Assembly: GCA_045593985.1 (NCBI GenBank)
Contig: JAZNXR010000107.1
Span: forward strand, 1 to 55,230
DNA from: Colimorpha_A sp045593985
GTDB lineage: Bacteria > Bacillota > Clostridia > Oscillospirales > CAG-272
Reading direction: 5' to 3'
Length of the DNA stretch: 55,230 bases
The first letter of the stretch is position 1; the number at the start of each line of letters is the position of its first letter. Under the pieces are notes generated by a model. It worked only from the letters and a program-made list of their open reading frames with translations, had not been told where the DNA came from and ran no database searches. Below, piece after piece: positions 26,134-34,050 of the stretch. The position numbers and the translations under genes were made by a program.

Positions 26134-26594
26134 CCGACAGTTTCGGCGTTGATGCTAAAAGAACGACCGTTGCCGACGAGCTTAAGGCGGGAAGAAGTGT
26201 CACCTTTTTTACCGTCGGATGCTCGATGCAGCCGCTTCTTTATGAGCGACAGACACACGTTATGCTCTCTCCGATAGAGGAGACTGTTAAGAAATACGAT
26301 ATCGTGCTGTATCGCCGTGCGGACGGAGTTCTCGTTTTGCACAGATGCGTTAAGGTGCTTGACGGCGCTTGTCTTACGCGAGGGGATAATACCTATTACC
26401 TTGAGCGGGTAGATATGCCGCAAATGCTGGGAGTTGTTACGCATATTTACCGAAAGGGTAAAATGATTGACGTAAAGAAAAGCCTCTCTTACCGTTTTTA
26501 CTCGGTTTTTTGGAATATGACCTATCATATTAGGCATTTTATTATCAGAGCGGGACGGAAAATTAGAAAATGGATGCGGAAACTAAAAAAATAA
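26130..26594 (+). CDS. S24/S26 (signal peptidase I-like) protein with Ser/His dyad
   Basis: 154 residues. VGCSMQPLL (Ser32) is the serine motif of the signal peptidase family, VLHRC (His71) stands where bacterial enzymes have Lys, and TRGDN follows, together the pattern of the Ser/His, SipW/ER type. A basic amphipathic tail (about 118-154) could lie on the membrane; there is no clear N-terminal anchor. Members next to PqqD and HPr kinase-like genes are thought to cleave a peptide. Its end overlaps the next gene by 25 bases. Confidence 0.76.
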   Translation: MTDSFGVDAKRTTVADELKAGRSVTFFTVGCSMQPLLYERQTHVMLSPIEETVKKYDIVLYRRADGVLVLHRCVKVLDGACLTRGDNTYYLERVDMPQMLGVVTHIYRKGKMIDVKKSLSYRFYSVFWNMTYHIRHFIIRAGRKIRKWMRKLKK

Positions 26595-27724
26595 ACGCCG
26601 CCTGCGATATGCTTCGGCTTTGCGCTTTGGCACTGACGGGGCGCGGCGGTGAAAAGGTTGACACAAGCACGCTTGCTCTTGCCGGCGTTTACCAAATCAG
26701 CGCCTATAATGGGCTTCTTGCCCTCGTTTGCGAGGGGCTTGATAGGCTTGGCGTTGAGAAAACAGAGGAAAACGCCCCTGTTTTAGAGGCGTTTGCTCAG
26801 GCTCGTGCTATGGCTATTCGCAAAAATATTTTGTTCGACACCGAGCGTATATCGATCATTTCCTTCCTTGAGGGAAACGGGATCTGGTATATGCCGCTTA
26901 AGGGTGCGGTCCTGAAGGATATGTATCCCAAGCTCGGACTTCGTCAAATGTCGGACAACGATATTTTGTTCGATGGCGAATACCGTGAGACGGTACACGA
27001 TTATTTCGTTTCACAGGGCTACACTGTTGATGAATATATGGAAGGCTTTCACGATGTTTATCAAAAGCAGCCCATATACAGCTATGAGATGCATATTGCC
27101 CTTTACGACAAAAAACGCCAAATCTTTTCAAAATATTACAAAAACGTCAAGGAGCGTCTTATAAAGGACGAGGATAACAGCTACGGCTACCACTTTACCG
27201 ATGAGGATTTTTATATCTTTCTTGTCCTGCACGCTCATAAGCATTTTGTCTATCACGAAAGCATGGGCGCAAGACATCTTGCCGATCTGTACGTTTATCT
27301 TTCGCAGAAAAAGCTCGATTTTGATTATATTGAAAGTGAGCTTAAAACGGTTGGCGCTTATAAATTCGAGGTTAGCTGCCGAGAGCTTGTTCATGAGGTT
27401 TTTGATAATATAGAGGACTTTGATTTTGACAAGCTTGAGCCGAAGAAAAGGAAGCTGCTTTACGACTTTTTGCTCAATGCATATCATTCGACGGGCAAAG
27501 GAAAGCTCGAAATGGGCATTAAGAAAAAGGGCAAATTCGGGTACATTATGAGCAGGATCTTCCCGGGCGTTGAGTTTATGCTGCACTATAAGCCGATCTT
27601 TGCCAAATGGTATCTTCTTCCGTTCGGGTGGATATACCGAGCATTTGACATTCTTTTTCACCGTCTCGGCAACGTGTCGAAGGAGATTAAAGAGGTTGCT
27701 AACTCTAAAAATAAAAAGAAATAA
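26570..27724 (+). CDS. Nucleotidyltransferase-like protein (PF14907-type)
   Basis: 384 residues. Residues about 105-135 read MPLKGAVLKDMYPKLGLRQM then SDNDILF, the pattern of the uncharacterised nucleotidyltransferase family, with Asp residues suited to binding metal. A helical N-terminal part and a histidine-containing middle (LVLHAHKHFVYHESMGARHLADL) follow the family layout. It shares 25 bases with the peptidase-like gene, so the cassette is translated as one unit. Members often occur with PqqD proteins and with HPr kinase-like proteins; a role in tailoring a peptide is inference. The C-terminus is Lys/Asn-rich. Confidence 0.78.
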   Translation: MDAETKKINAACDMLRLCALALTGRGGEKVDTSTLALAGVYQISAYNGLLALVCEGLDRLGVEKTEENAPVLEAFAQARAMAIRKNILFDTERISIISFLEGNGIWYMPLKGAVLKDMYPKLGLRQMSDNDILFDGEYRETVHDYFVSQGYTVDEYMEGFHDVYQKQPIYSYEMHIALYDKKRQIFSKYYKNVKERLIKDEDNSYGYHFTDEDFYIFLVLHAHKHFVYHESMGARHLADLYVYLSQKKLDFDYIESELKTVGAYKFEVSCRELVHEVFDNIEDFDFDKLEPKKRKLLYDFLLNAYHSTGKGKLEMGIKKKGKFGYIMSRIFPGVEFMLHYKPIFAKWYLLPFGWIYRAFDILFHRLGNVSKEIKEVANSKNKKK

Positions 27725-27758
27725 AAAGAAGGAAAACCTTGGTTTTCCTTCTTTTTTT
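27723..27758. terminator. Bidirectional terminator between cassette and hydrolase gene
   Basis: Long stem AAAAAGAAGGAAAACC/GGTTTTCCTTCTTTTT (27723-27738 with 27741-27756), with T-rich tails on both strands. It overlaps the last codons of the convergent hydrolase gene. Confidence 0.88.
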
Positions 27759-28695
27759 AATAGTGACCGCCTTCGGTCACCTCGTTTAAGAAATATTTAA
27801 GCTCGCGCCGGCAGGTTTCCTCGTCAATGACGTAGCTCATTCCGTGGAGAGCGTCCTTGATGCTGACAAGTCTGCTGTTTTCGGGGCGGGCGTTATAGGC
27901 TCGGACGCTCATTTCGTGAGGCACGAAATCGTCTGCCAGGCCGTGAACGTAGAGAATCGGCAGCTTGCTCTTTTTGACGGCGTTTTCGGTTGATTCATCC
28001 TTCAAGCCGAAGCCGCAGATAAGCTTTACTGTCGGGAGCATAAGATAAAGGAGCGGGAATTTCGGAATGTGCATATCTGCCTTTGCAACGTGAGTTACGA
28101 TATCCCAGGGAGATGTGAAGCCGCAGTCGGCAATAACTCCCTTGACGTTGTTCGGCAGATCAAGACCTGATGCCATCAAGACCGTTGTTGCGCCCATCGA
28201 GATGCCGTCGAGGATTATTTTTATATCGCTTCCGTAGGTTTCGATAAGATAATTACACCACGAAAGGGCATCGTAGCGCTCTTTGATTCCGAAGGTGATC
28301 CATTTTCCCTCGCTCTCGCCGTGGGCTCTCTGATCGACGCCAAGCACGTTATAGCCCAAGCTCATAAAGAAGGGCATAGCGCACATAAAGTCCTCACTTG
28401 TTGAGCGATAGCCGTGCATAGAGATTATGAATTTTTTGCTTTCTCCCTCTGCCCGATACAGCTTGCCTACGAGCTTCAGACCGTCGTACGAGACGATATT
28501 ATGCCTTTCAAAGGGCATTTTCTCAACTGTTTTTCTGCCATCCTCAATGCGCTCAAGGCAGTCGGGGCTATCCTTCATTACCTCGGTTATTTCATAAACC
28601 TTGCCGCCGCGCGAAAAGGTCTTTTTTGCAAAATAACTTGTGACCGATGCCGCAATTATCAGTATTGCGGCGATTATTATAATTATGATAACCAT
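27757..28695 (-). CDS. Membrane-anchored alpha/beta hydrolase
   Basis: 312 residues with one N-terminal membrane segment (about 2-22) and a hydrolase domain. The nucleophile elbow is GISMGAT, the oxyanion region is SMHGYRSTSEDF, the acid is in GLADDFVPHEMS and the histidine is in DALHGMSY. VDQRAHGESEG is typical of the serine aminopeptidase/lysophospholipase-like group. The substrate cannot be told. It has its own promoter and diverges from the moxR operon. Confidence 0.85.
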   Translation of the reverse strand: MVIIIIIIAAILIIAASVTSYFAKKTFSRGGKVYEITEVMKDSPDCLERIEDGRKTVEKMPFERHNIVSYDGLKLVGKLYRAEGESKKFIISMHGYRSTSEDFMCAMPFFMSLGYNVLGVDQRAHGESEGKWITFGIKERYDALSWCNYLIETYGSDIKIILDGISMGATTVLMASGLDLPNNVKGVIADCGFTSPWDIVTHVAKADMHIPKFPLLYLMLPTVKLICGFGLKDESTENAVKKSKLPILYVHGLADDFVPHEMSVRAYNARPENSRLVSIKDALHGMSYVIDEETCRRELKYFLNEVTEGGHY

Positions 28696-28722
28696 ATTTT
28701 CCTCGCTTATATTGATGTTTCA

Positions 28723-28751
28723 ATTTTAGCACATTGCTTTGACTTTTGCAA
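28723..28751 (-). promoter_or_regulatory. Promoter of the hydrolase gene
   Basis: Minus-strand TTGCAA (28751-28746), 17-base spacer, TAAAAT (28728-28723). Confidence 0.65.
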
Positions 28752-28766
28752 GAACTTAACTTGCTA

Positions 28767-28795
28767 TTTACTAAACTTCAATAGTATGGTATAAT
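28767..28795 (+). promoter_or_regulatory. Promoter of the moxR operon
   Basis: TTTACT (28767-28772), 17-base spacer, TATAAT (28790-28795). It diverges from the hydrolase promoter, the -35 boxes lying 16 bases apart. Confidence 0.68.
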
Positions 28796-28827
28796 ATGGT
28801 TGAAAACAATTGTGCTTGAGGTATGAT

Positions 28828-29802
28828 ATGGATAACGCTACATATACCGAATTTGAATATGCGTATACGACCTGCAACTCGATAATTGACGAGGTGAAAA
28901 AGGTCGTTTCGGGTAAGGACCGTGAATGCAAGCTGCTTCTTTGCGCGCTCGTCGCAGGCGGTCACGTTCTTATCGAGGACGTTCCCGGTGTCGGCAAAAC
29001 AACTCTCGCGTCGGCCATCAGCCGTGCGGCGGGACTTGATTTCCGCCGTGCACAGTTTACGCCCGACGTTATGGCATCGGATATTACGGGATTTAATATG
29101 TATAACAAGAAGACCGAGAGCTTTGAGTTCCGTCACGGCCTTATTGATACCAATATTCTGCTCGCAGACGAGATCAACCGCGCGTCTCCAAAGACTCAGT
29201 CGAGCTTGCTTGAGGCTATGGAGGAGAAAACCGTGACGGTTGACGGTGTGACTTATGAGATCCCATCGCCGTTTATGGTTATTGCTACTCAGAATCCGAG
29301 CGGATACGTCGGAACATTTCCGCTTCCCGAGGCTCAGCTCGACCGTTTTGCTATAAGGATAACGATGGGCTATCCGTCACCCGAGGACGAGCTTGCGATT
29401 ATTATGAGAAGAAAAAGCTCCGATCCTATGTCGCTGATTTCGGCGGTGAGCGACCGTGACGGTATTTTAAGGGTTAAGGCGGCGTGTGAAAGCGTTTTCA
29501 TTTCCGATAAGGTCTCGGAATATATCGTTACGCTCGTCAGTGCGACGAGAAGCCGTCCCGAGCTTGCGCTCGGAGCGAGCCCCCGTGCCTCTCTTGCGCT
29601 TATGAGACTGTCACGCGCTCTTGCGCTTGTGTCGCACAGGGAATACGTTCTGCCTAAGGACGTAGCGGAGCTGTTTACAGACGTGCTTTCCCACAGAGTC
29701 GTGCTTTCGCGCGAGGCGAAGGTCAGCGGAGTGAGTGCGAAAAAGGTGCTTTCCGACATTTTGTCAAGCACGAAGGTGCCGTTTATTGATTCGGGAAAAT
29801 GA
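28828..29802 (+). CDS. MoxR-family AAA+ ATPase
   Basis: 324 residues. Walker A is EDVPGVGKTT (about 50-59), Walker B is LLADEINRAS, and the sensor region is VIATQNPSGYVGTFPLPEAQLDRF, all MoxR hallmarks. MoxR ATPases act as chaperones for partner proteins, usually encoded next to DUF58 proteins as here. ATG at 28828 has TTGAGG 6 bases upstream; an in-frame TTG at 28810 has no such site. The stop overlaps the DUF58 start in ATGA. Confidence 0.93.
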   Translation: MDNATYTEFEYAYTTCNSIIDEVKKVVSGKDRECKLLLCALVAGGHVLIEDVPGVGKTTLASAISRAAGLDFRRAQFTPDVMASDITGFNMYNKKTESFEFRHGLIDTNILLADEINRASPKTQSSLLEAMEEKTVTVDGVTYEIPSPFMVIATQNPSGYVGTFPLPEAQLDRFAIRITMGYPSPEDELAIIMRRKSSDPMSLISAVSDRDGILRVKAACESVFISDKVSEYIVTLVSATRSRPELALGASPRASLALMRLSRALALVSHREYVLPKDVAELFTDVLSHRVVLSREAKVSGVSAKKVLSDILSSTKVPFIDSGK

Positions 29803-31055
29803 AGAAGAAAGGCTTTAAACCCAAGCTGCCGATAGGTCTGTCGTGGGGCTTGGCTGTGTATGCGGCGGTGCTTGCGCTGCTTGTATTGCTGGCACAGATC
29901 TTTGCTGTTCCGTTTACGCACGCGCTTGTTCTGCTTTGTCTTATTATGCCGATACCGAGCATTTTGCTTTTGCTTATTGCGATGAATTTCGTCAGCGTGG
30001 GCGCAAGTGTCGGGGCTGCTACGGCGGTGAGAGGCGAAAGGGTGAGCGTTTGCGTTAATATTAAAAATCGCTCGGTCTTTCCGATATCTACCGTTGAGGT
30101 GATCTGCGCCGTACCCGATCAAAGCGGCGTGCGCGGTGTTTCGAGGCTGAAAAAGAGAATATCGCTGACACCGTTTGGAAGCGTTACCGTGTCTGCTACG
30201 CCGATAGTGCATCGGCGCGGTAGGTATGAGGTTGGCGTGAAAGAGATTCGGCTTTATGACCTTCTGCATCTTATAAAGATAAGAAAAAGGATCAAGGGCT
30301 CTTATACTCTTGCGGTGCTTCCGAAGCTTCTCGCGCGCGAGAGCAGTATTTCCTATGACGGAACCATTGACGAGGATCCGTCGGTTGCAGTCGACGTTTT
30401 TTCGTCGTACGATTACGGCGATGTTCGTGAATACCGTGTCGGAGACTCGATGAAAAGAATACACTGGAAGCTTTCGTCGAAAAGCGACGAGTTTCAGGTC
30501 AAAAAGAGCGTTGCACAAAGCGAGAGCTATATCTGTATCGTCTGCGACAGAGGTATTGACAAGTCGGCTTACCGCCTTTCGGAGGTTGATCTGAACGAGC
30601 TTGACGATAGAAACGTCGAGGAGGCGATGCTTGCCGTGAGCGAGATCTGTCGCCACGACGGAAACGGCTGTATTTCGGTACAGGCGGACGACGGAGGCGC
30701 ACTTCTTCTCAACTTCGGCGGCGTTACTGACGAGAGTGAGATGAGGTATTTGCTCAGCGCTCTTGAAAAGGGTGACGGCGCTGATATCGTGTCGCTTATT
30801 CCGGAGAATGCGACGAGTGTATATTATATTGTTTCTTATTTTTCACGCGAGCAAGCGAAGGGCGTTTTTGATGCATACAGAAGCTGTGCTTCGCAGGCGT
30901 TTAACGTGTGTATCCGCGACGTTGGCGCATTTATTCCCGAGGAAAAAAGGGAAGAGTATCGCGTTTCGCTTGATGCGTTCAGGACGCTGCTTGTCGAAAA
31001 CGGAATTTCATTCTTTACCGTAACGGAGGGAGGGGCAAGGAATGAAGAAGAATAA
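29799..31055 (+). CDS. DUF58 domain protein
   Basis: 418 residues. Two N-terminal membrane segments (about 8-30 and 38-58) precede a beta-rich part and the DUF58 signature EYRVGDSMKRIHWKLSSKSDEF (about 207-228, with DYGDVRE just before), a von Willebrand-A-like domain. Partner of MoxR ATPases in envelope or stress functions, exact role unclear. Overlaps moxR by 4 bases and the transglutaminase gene by 14. Confidence 0.9.
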   Translation: MKKKGFKPKLPIGLSWGLAVYAAVLALLVLLAQIFAVPFTHALVLLCLIMPIPSILLLLIAMNFVSVGASVGAATAVRGERVSVCVNIKNRSVFPISTVEVICAVPDQSGVRGVSRLKKRISLTPFGSVTVSATPIVHRRGRYEVGVKEIRLYDLLHLIKIRKRIKGSYTLAVLPKLLARESSISYDGTIDEDPSVAVDVFSSYDYGDVREYRVGDSMKRIHWKLSSKSDEFQVKKSVAQSESYICIVCDRGIDKSAYRLSEVDLNELDDRNVEEAMLAVSEICRHDGNGCISVQADDGGALLLNFGGVTDESEMRYLLSALEKGDGADIVSLIPENATSVYYIVSYFSREQAKGVFDAYRSCASQAFNVCIRDVGAFIPEEKREEYRVSLDAFRTLLVENGISFFTVTEGGARNEEE

Positions 31056-33645
31056 AGCTCCCAAGACCTCCCTTGAAATAAATGCGACATACGGGCAGAG
31101 CGCATACGGCACCGACAAGGTGCTTCACGCTGTGCTCAGGTATCTCATACTCCTGACCGCCGTCATCGGAATGGGCGCTTCGTGCAGCGAGATCCTTGGG
31201 ATGAAGCCCGAAGCTATGACGCTCATTCTTTCATCGGCGTATACCTTCACCGTATTTTATCTCCTTTTCAGGTCGCTTAAAGGATTGATTGCGGGAATAG
31301 CTTTTGGCGCAGTCGGTATGTTTACTGCGCTTATGGTTCTGCATCTTTCGTTAAAGCAGCTTTTTGTCGGCGGCTTTAACGGGATATTCAATTTGATACT
31401 TGATATAATCAGCAAACGCGGCTACAAGACCGTGCCTTACCTCGACACCGGCATTGTAACTGACTTCGGAATACTCGTTATTATCACTGCGCTTGCGGCA
31501 TTGACAGTCGGGATATCGTGCAGAAAGAGAACGAGGGTTATTCCTTACGCCGTTGTCGTGGCCATCCCGGCGATGATATTTATGCTGACAGGGGGAGAAG
31601 TCCAGCTTCGGTATTTTGCGCTCCCTGTTGCCGCCGCGTGCGCTATGGCGACAATGGAGCTTGCCGAGAGAGGCGTGAAGGGGGCATTCCGTTCTTCCTT
31701 TGTCGGATTCACCTCATTTGTTCTTGCGTCAATGCTTATGCTCACGCCGATGGTAAATACCGATCGGTCGATGAAGCAGATCGGGGCAGGCGAGATCATC
31801 AAGGACCTGATTCCCGATTATAACGTAAGCGAAGTACAACGAAGTGCTGTATTAAGACGACATACCTTTACGGGCAAGCATATTATGACGGTGCATAGCA
31901 ATGTCGCATCTCCGGTATATCTGCGAAACTGGGCAGGCGGCTTTTACGGAAACCAAAGCTGGTATTCGGTCGATTACGATTACGGATATCCCTTCGGCGA
32001 ATTTGCACGTTCTAAAGATTACTTTGAGCTTACGAAGAAGTTTATCGAGTTGGCGGAGCTGCTAGGATATGGCAAGGATCAGATTGGTATCGGGCTGACT
32101 GATATCAGCATAGTCCTTGACGTAAAACAAAAGAATCTTCCGCTTCCGAGCATGTCGGGACGGATCGGCGCGATATACGATGGCGACAAGACTTTTTATC
32201 CGTCGTATATATACGACGGAGTTTCGATGCTTGAGTCTGCGTGGAAGGGTGAGATACTGACGAGCGCGGCGGTTATCGACGATTACGATAACGAGCTCCT
32301 TTCCGATGTAATATACGGATTTTATGAGTATCTGTTCTACGGCACATATGGTATGACCCCAACGTCTGCCATAGGCAAGTACTTCGCTGGAACCTTAAAC
32401 AAATACGGAAACGGTAAGTACTTTCTGCTTGGGAGCAATCTTGCGAGTTTCGCAAATAGTGCGTACGGAGCTGACGTTAAAGATGCAGCAATAAACCGTG
32501 CTGTTGAGGAGATATTCGAAAACACCGATATTGAACAATATTTTCACGGAGTACTTTTGAGCCAAATAGATGCCGTCCATTTATATCGCGGCGTCGTTCA
32601 CAACGGATGTTACTATGTGTTGGATAATGAGGGAAAAGCGCACGCACTTGAAGTTGCAAAAATAGTTGCCGATTATCTTGCAGATGGGCGCAAGTACAGC
32701 ACCAATCCGAAATCAACGGGATTGAGTGTGACCGAGGAACTTCTTTTCGGTTCGAAAGAGGGCTACTGCGTGCAGTTTGCTACCGTCGGAACACTCATTA
32801 TGCGCCGCCTTGGTTTTTCTGCCAGATACGCAGAGGGATATATTGCGCAGGATTTCGAGGGCTCGAAGAGCAGTTATGCTTATGAGAGCAAGATAACCGA
32901 TCGCGAAGGTCACGCATGGTGCGAGGTCTGGATAGAAGGCTTCGGCTGGTTAACCTGTGAGATGACTCCGGGCTTTGGCGAATTAAACGTCGGCGGAACG
33001 ACTCCGCCGCCCGTTACAACGCCGCCCGAAACGAGCGATACGCCAATTACCACAACTCCCCCCGTGACGGGAACTACACCGTCCGAGACGACTGACAAGC
33101 CTATCGTGACTACACCGTCCGAGACCGAGAAGCCGATAATCGATACGACCGAGCCGAAATACGGCGACGGGGATAAGACGAATGATCTCGATCCTGTGCC
33201 GTTTGTAATCCTGGGCGTTGCGTTGATATTGCTCATCGCTTTTATATCGAGCGTAATTTCGACTGTAAATAAGAAGAAAAAGCGTCTCGACGCTTTGATA
33301 AGCCGCGCGCTTGCGGGAAATAACAACAGTGATGAGCGGCGTATTCTTGCGGAAGCGCTGAAGTCCGCACTTTCGGGTGCGCTTGGAGCTTACGGCGCAT
33401 TGCCGAAAGCAGGCGAGCTGCCTGAGGGCTATGCAAGCCGTCTTGAAGAAACGCTTCGTCTTGACGGGCTTGAGATTCCGATCTCGCTCTGCGTTTCCGC
33501 ACTTGTGAAGCAGGTCTACGGCTTCGGCATGGATGAAAATGACGTGAAGGTGTCGGCCTTTACCCTCCGTGCGCTTCGTGTCAATGCAAGGAAAAAGGTC
33601 GGCTTATTCAAGCTGATTATTTACAGGATCAAAGGAGTGCTTTAA
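31042..33645 (+). CDS. TgpA-like membrane transglutaminase
   Basis: 867 residues. About seven N-terminal membrane segments (about 28-245) are followed by an extracellular transglutaminase core with Cys576 (GYCVQFATV), His624 (GHAWCEVW) and Glu640 (CEMTPG) in place of the usual Asp. A Thr/Pro-rich linker (about 653-700) joins a further membrane segment (about 715-735) and a cytosolic C-terminal domain of the DUF4129 kind. MoxR-DUF58-TgpA is a widespread trio; it probably works on wall or surface proteins, with the reaction not established. A 3-base gap separates it from the Mini-III gene. Confidence 0.88.
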   Translation: MKKNKAPKTSLEINATYGQSAYGTDKVLHAVLRYLILLTAVIGMGASCSEILGMKPEAMTLILSSAYTFTVFYLLFRSLKGLIAGIAFGAVGMFTALMVLHLSLKQLFVGGFNGIFNLILDIISKRGYKTVPYLDTGIVTDFGILVIITALAALTVGISCRKRTRVIPYAVVVAIPAMIFMLTGGEVQLRYFALPVAAACAMATMELAERGVKGAFRSSFVGFTSFVLASMLMLTPMVNTDRSMKQIGAGEIIKDLIPDYNVSEVQRSAVLRRHTFTGKHIMTVHSNVASPVYLRNWAGGFYGNQSWYSVDYDYGYPFGEFARSKDYFELTKKFIELAELLGYGKDQIGIGLTDISIVLDVKQKNLPLPSMSGRIGAIYDGDKTFYPSYIYDGVSMLESAWKGEILTSAAVIDDYDNELLSDVIYGFYEYLFYGTYGMTPTSAIGKYFAGTLNKYGNGKYFLLGSNLASFANSAYGADVKDAAINRAVEEIFENTDIEQYFHGVLLSQIDAVHLYRGVVHNGCYYVLDNEGKAHALEVAKIVADYLADGRKYSTNPKSTGLSVTEELLFGSKEGYCVQFATVGTLIMRRLGFSARYAEGYIAQDFEGSKSSYAYESKITDREGHAWCEVWIEGFGWLTCEMTPGFGELNVGGTTPPPVTTPPETSDTPITTTPPVTGTTPSETTDKPIVTTPSETEKPIIDTTEPKYGDGDKTNDLDPVPFVILGVALILLIAFISSVISTVNKKKKRLDALISRALAGNNNSDERRILAEALKSALSGALGAYGALPKAGELPEGYASRLEETLRLDGLEIPISLCVSALVKQVYGFGMDENDVKVSAFTLRALRVNARKKVGLFKLIIYRIKGVL

Positions 33646-33648
33646 AAT

Positions 33649-34050
33649 ATGTTTTTTGAAATAAAGGACGAAATGCTGCTCGGGGGAACGTCGCTTGCTT
33701 ATCTCGGCGATGCGGTTTTTGAGCTTATAACGAGGCAGTATCTCCTTTCGACGGGGGTTACTGACGTTGGTAAGCTGAACAAAATGGCGCTGTCATACGT
33801 CAAGGCGACCGCACAAAGCGATGCTGTTGAAAGGCTGCTTCCGCATTTGACGGAGGAGGAGGTTCAGATATACAAGCGAGGCAGAAATGCAAACGGAATT
33901 TCCATTCCGAAAAGCGCATCTGCTTCCCAGTATCGCCGTGCGACGGGGCTTGAAGCGCTCTTCGCTCACCTCTACGCGCAGGGTAAAAAGGAACGTCTCC
34001 GCGAGCTGTTTGTGATCGGATTTGTAAAAGGAGCCGAAAACGATGTATAA
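33649..34050 (+). CDS. mrnC: Mini-ribonuclease 3
   Basis: 133 residues: an RNase III catalytic domain without the RNA-binding domain. LAYLGDAVFELITRQYLL carries the metal-binding Asp, KRGRNAN is the family-specific loop, and TGLEALFAHLYAQGK carries the second acidic residue. In Bacillus this enzyme matures 23S rRNA ends. Position behind an envelope operon is unusual; the start is 3 bases after the transglutaminase stop and its end overlaps the GH2 gene by 8 bases. Confidence 0.92.
   Translation: MFFEIKDEMLLGGTSLAYLGDAVFELITRQYLLSTGVTDVGKLNKMALSYVKATAQSDAVERLLPHLTEEEVQIYKRGRNANGISIPKSASASQYRRATGLEALFAHLYAQGKKERLRELFVIGFVKGAENDV

Noticed and set aside
29370..30656. 428-residue minus-strand frame opposite moxR and the DUF58 gene
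   Set aside because: Shadow of two well-supported overlapping genes; composition is basic and repetitive without domain.
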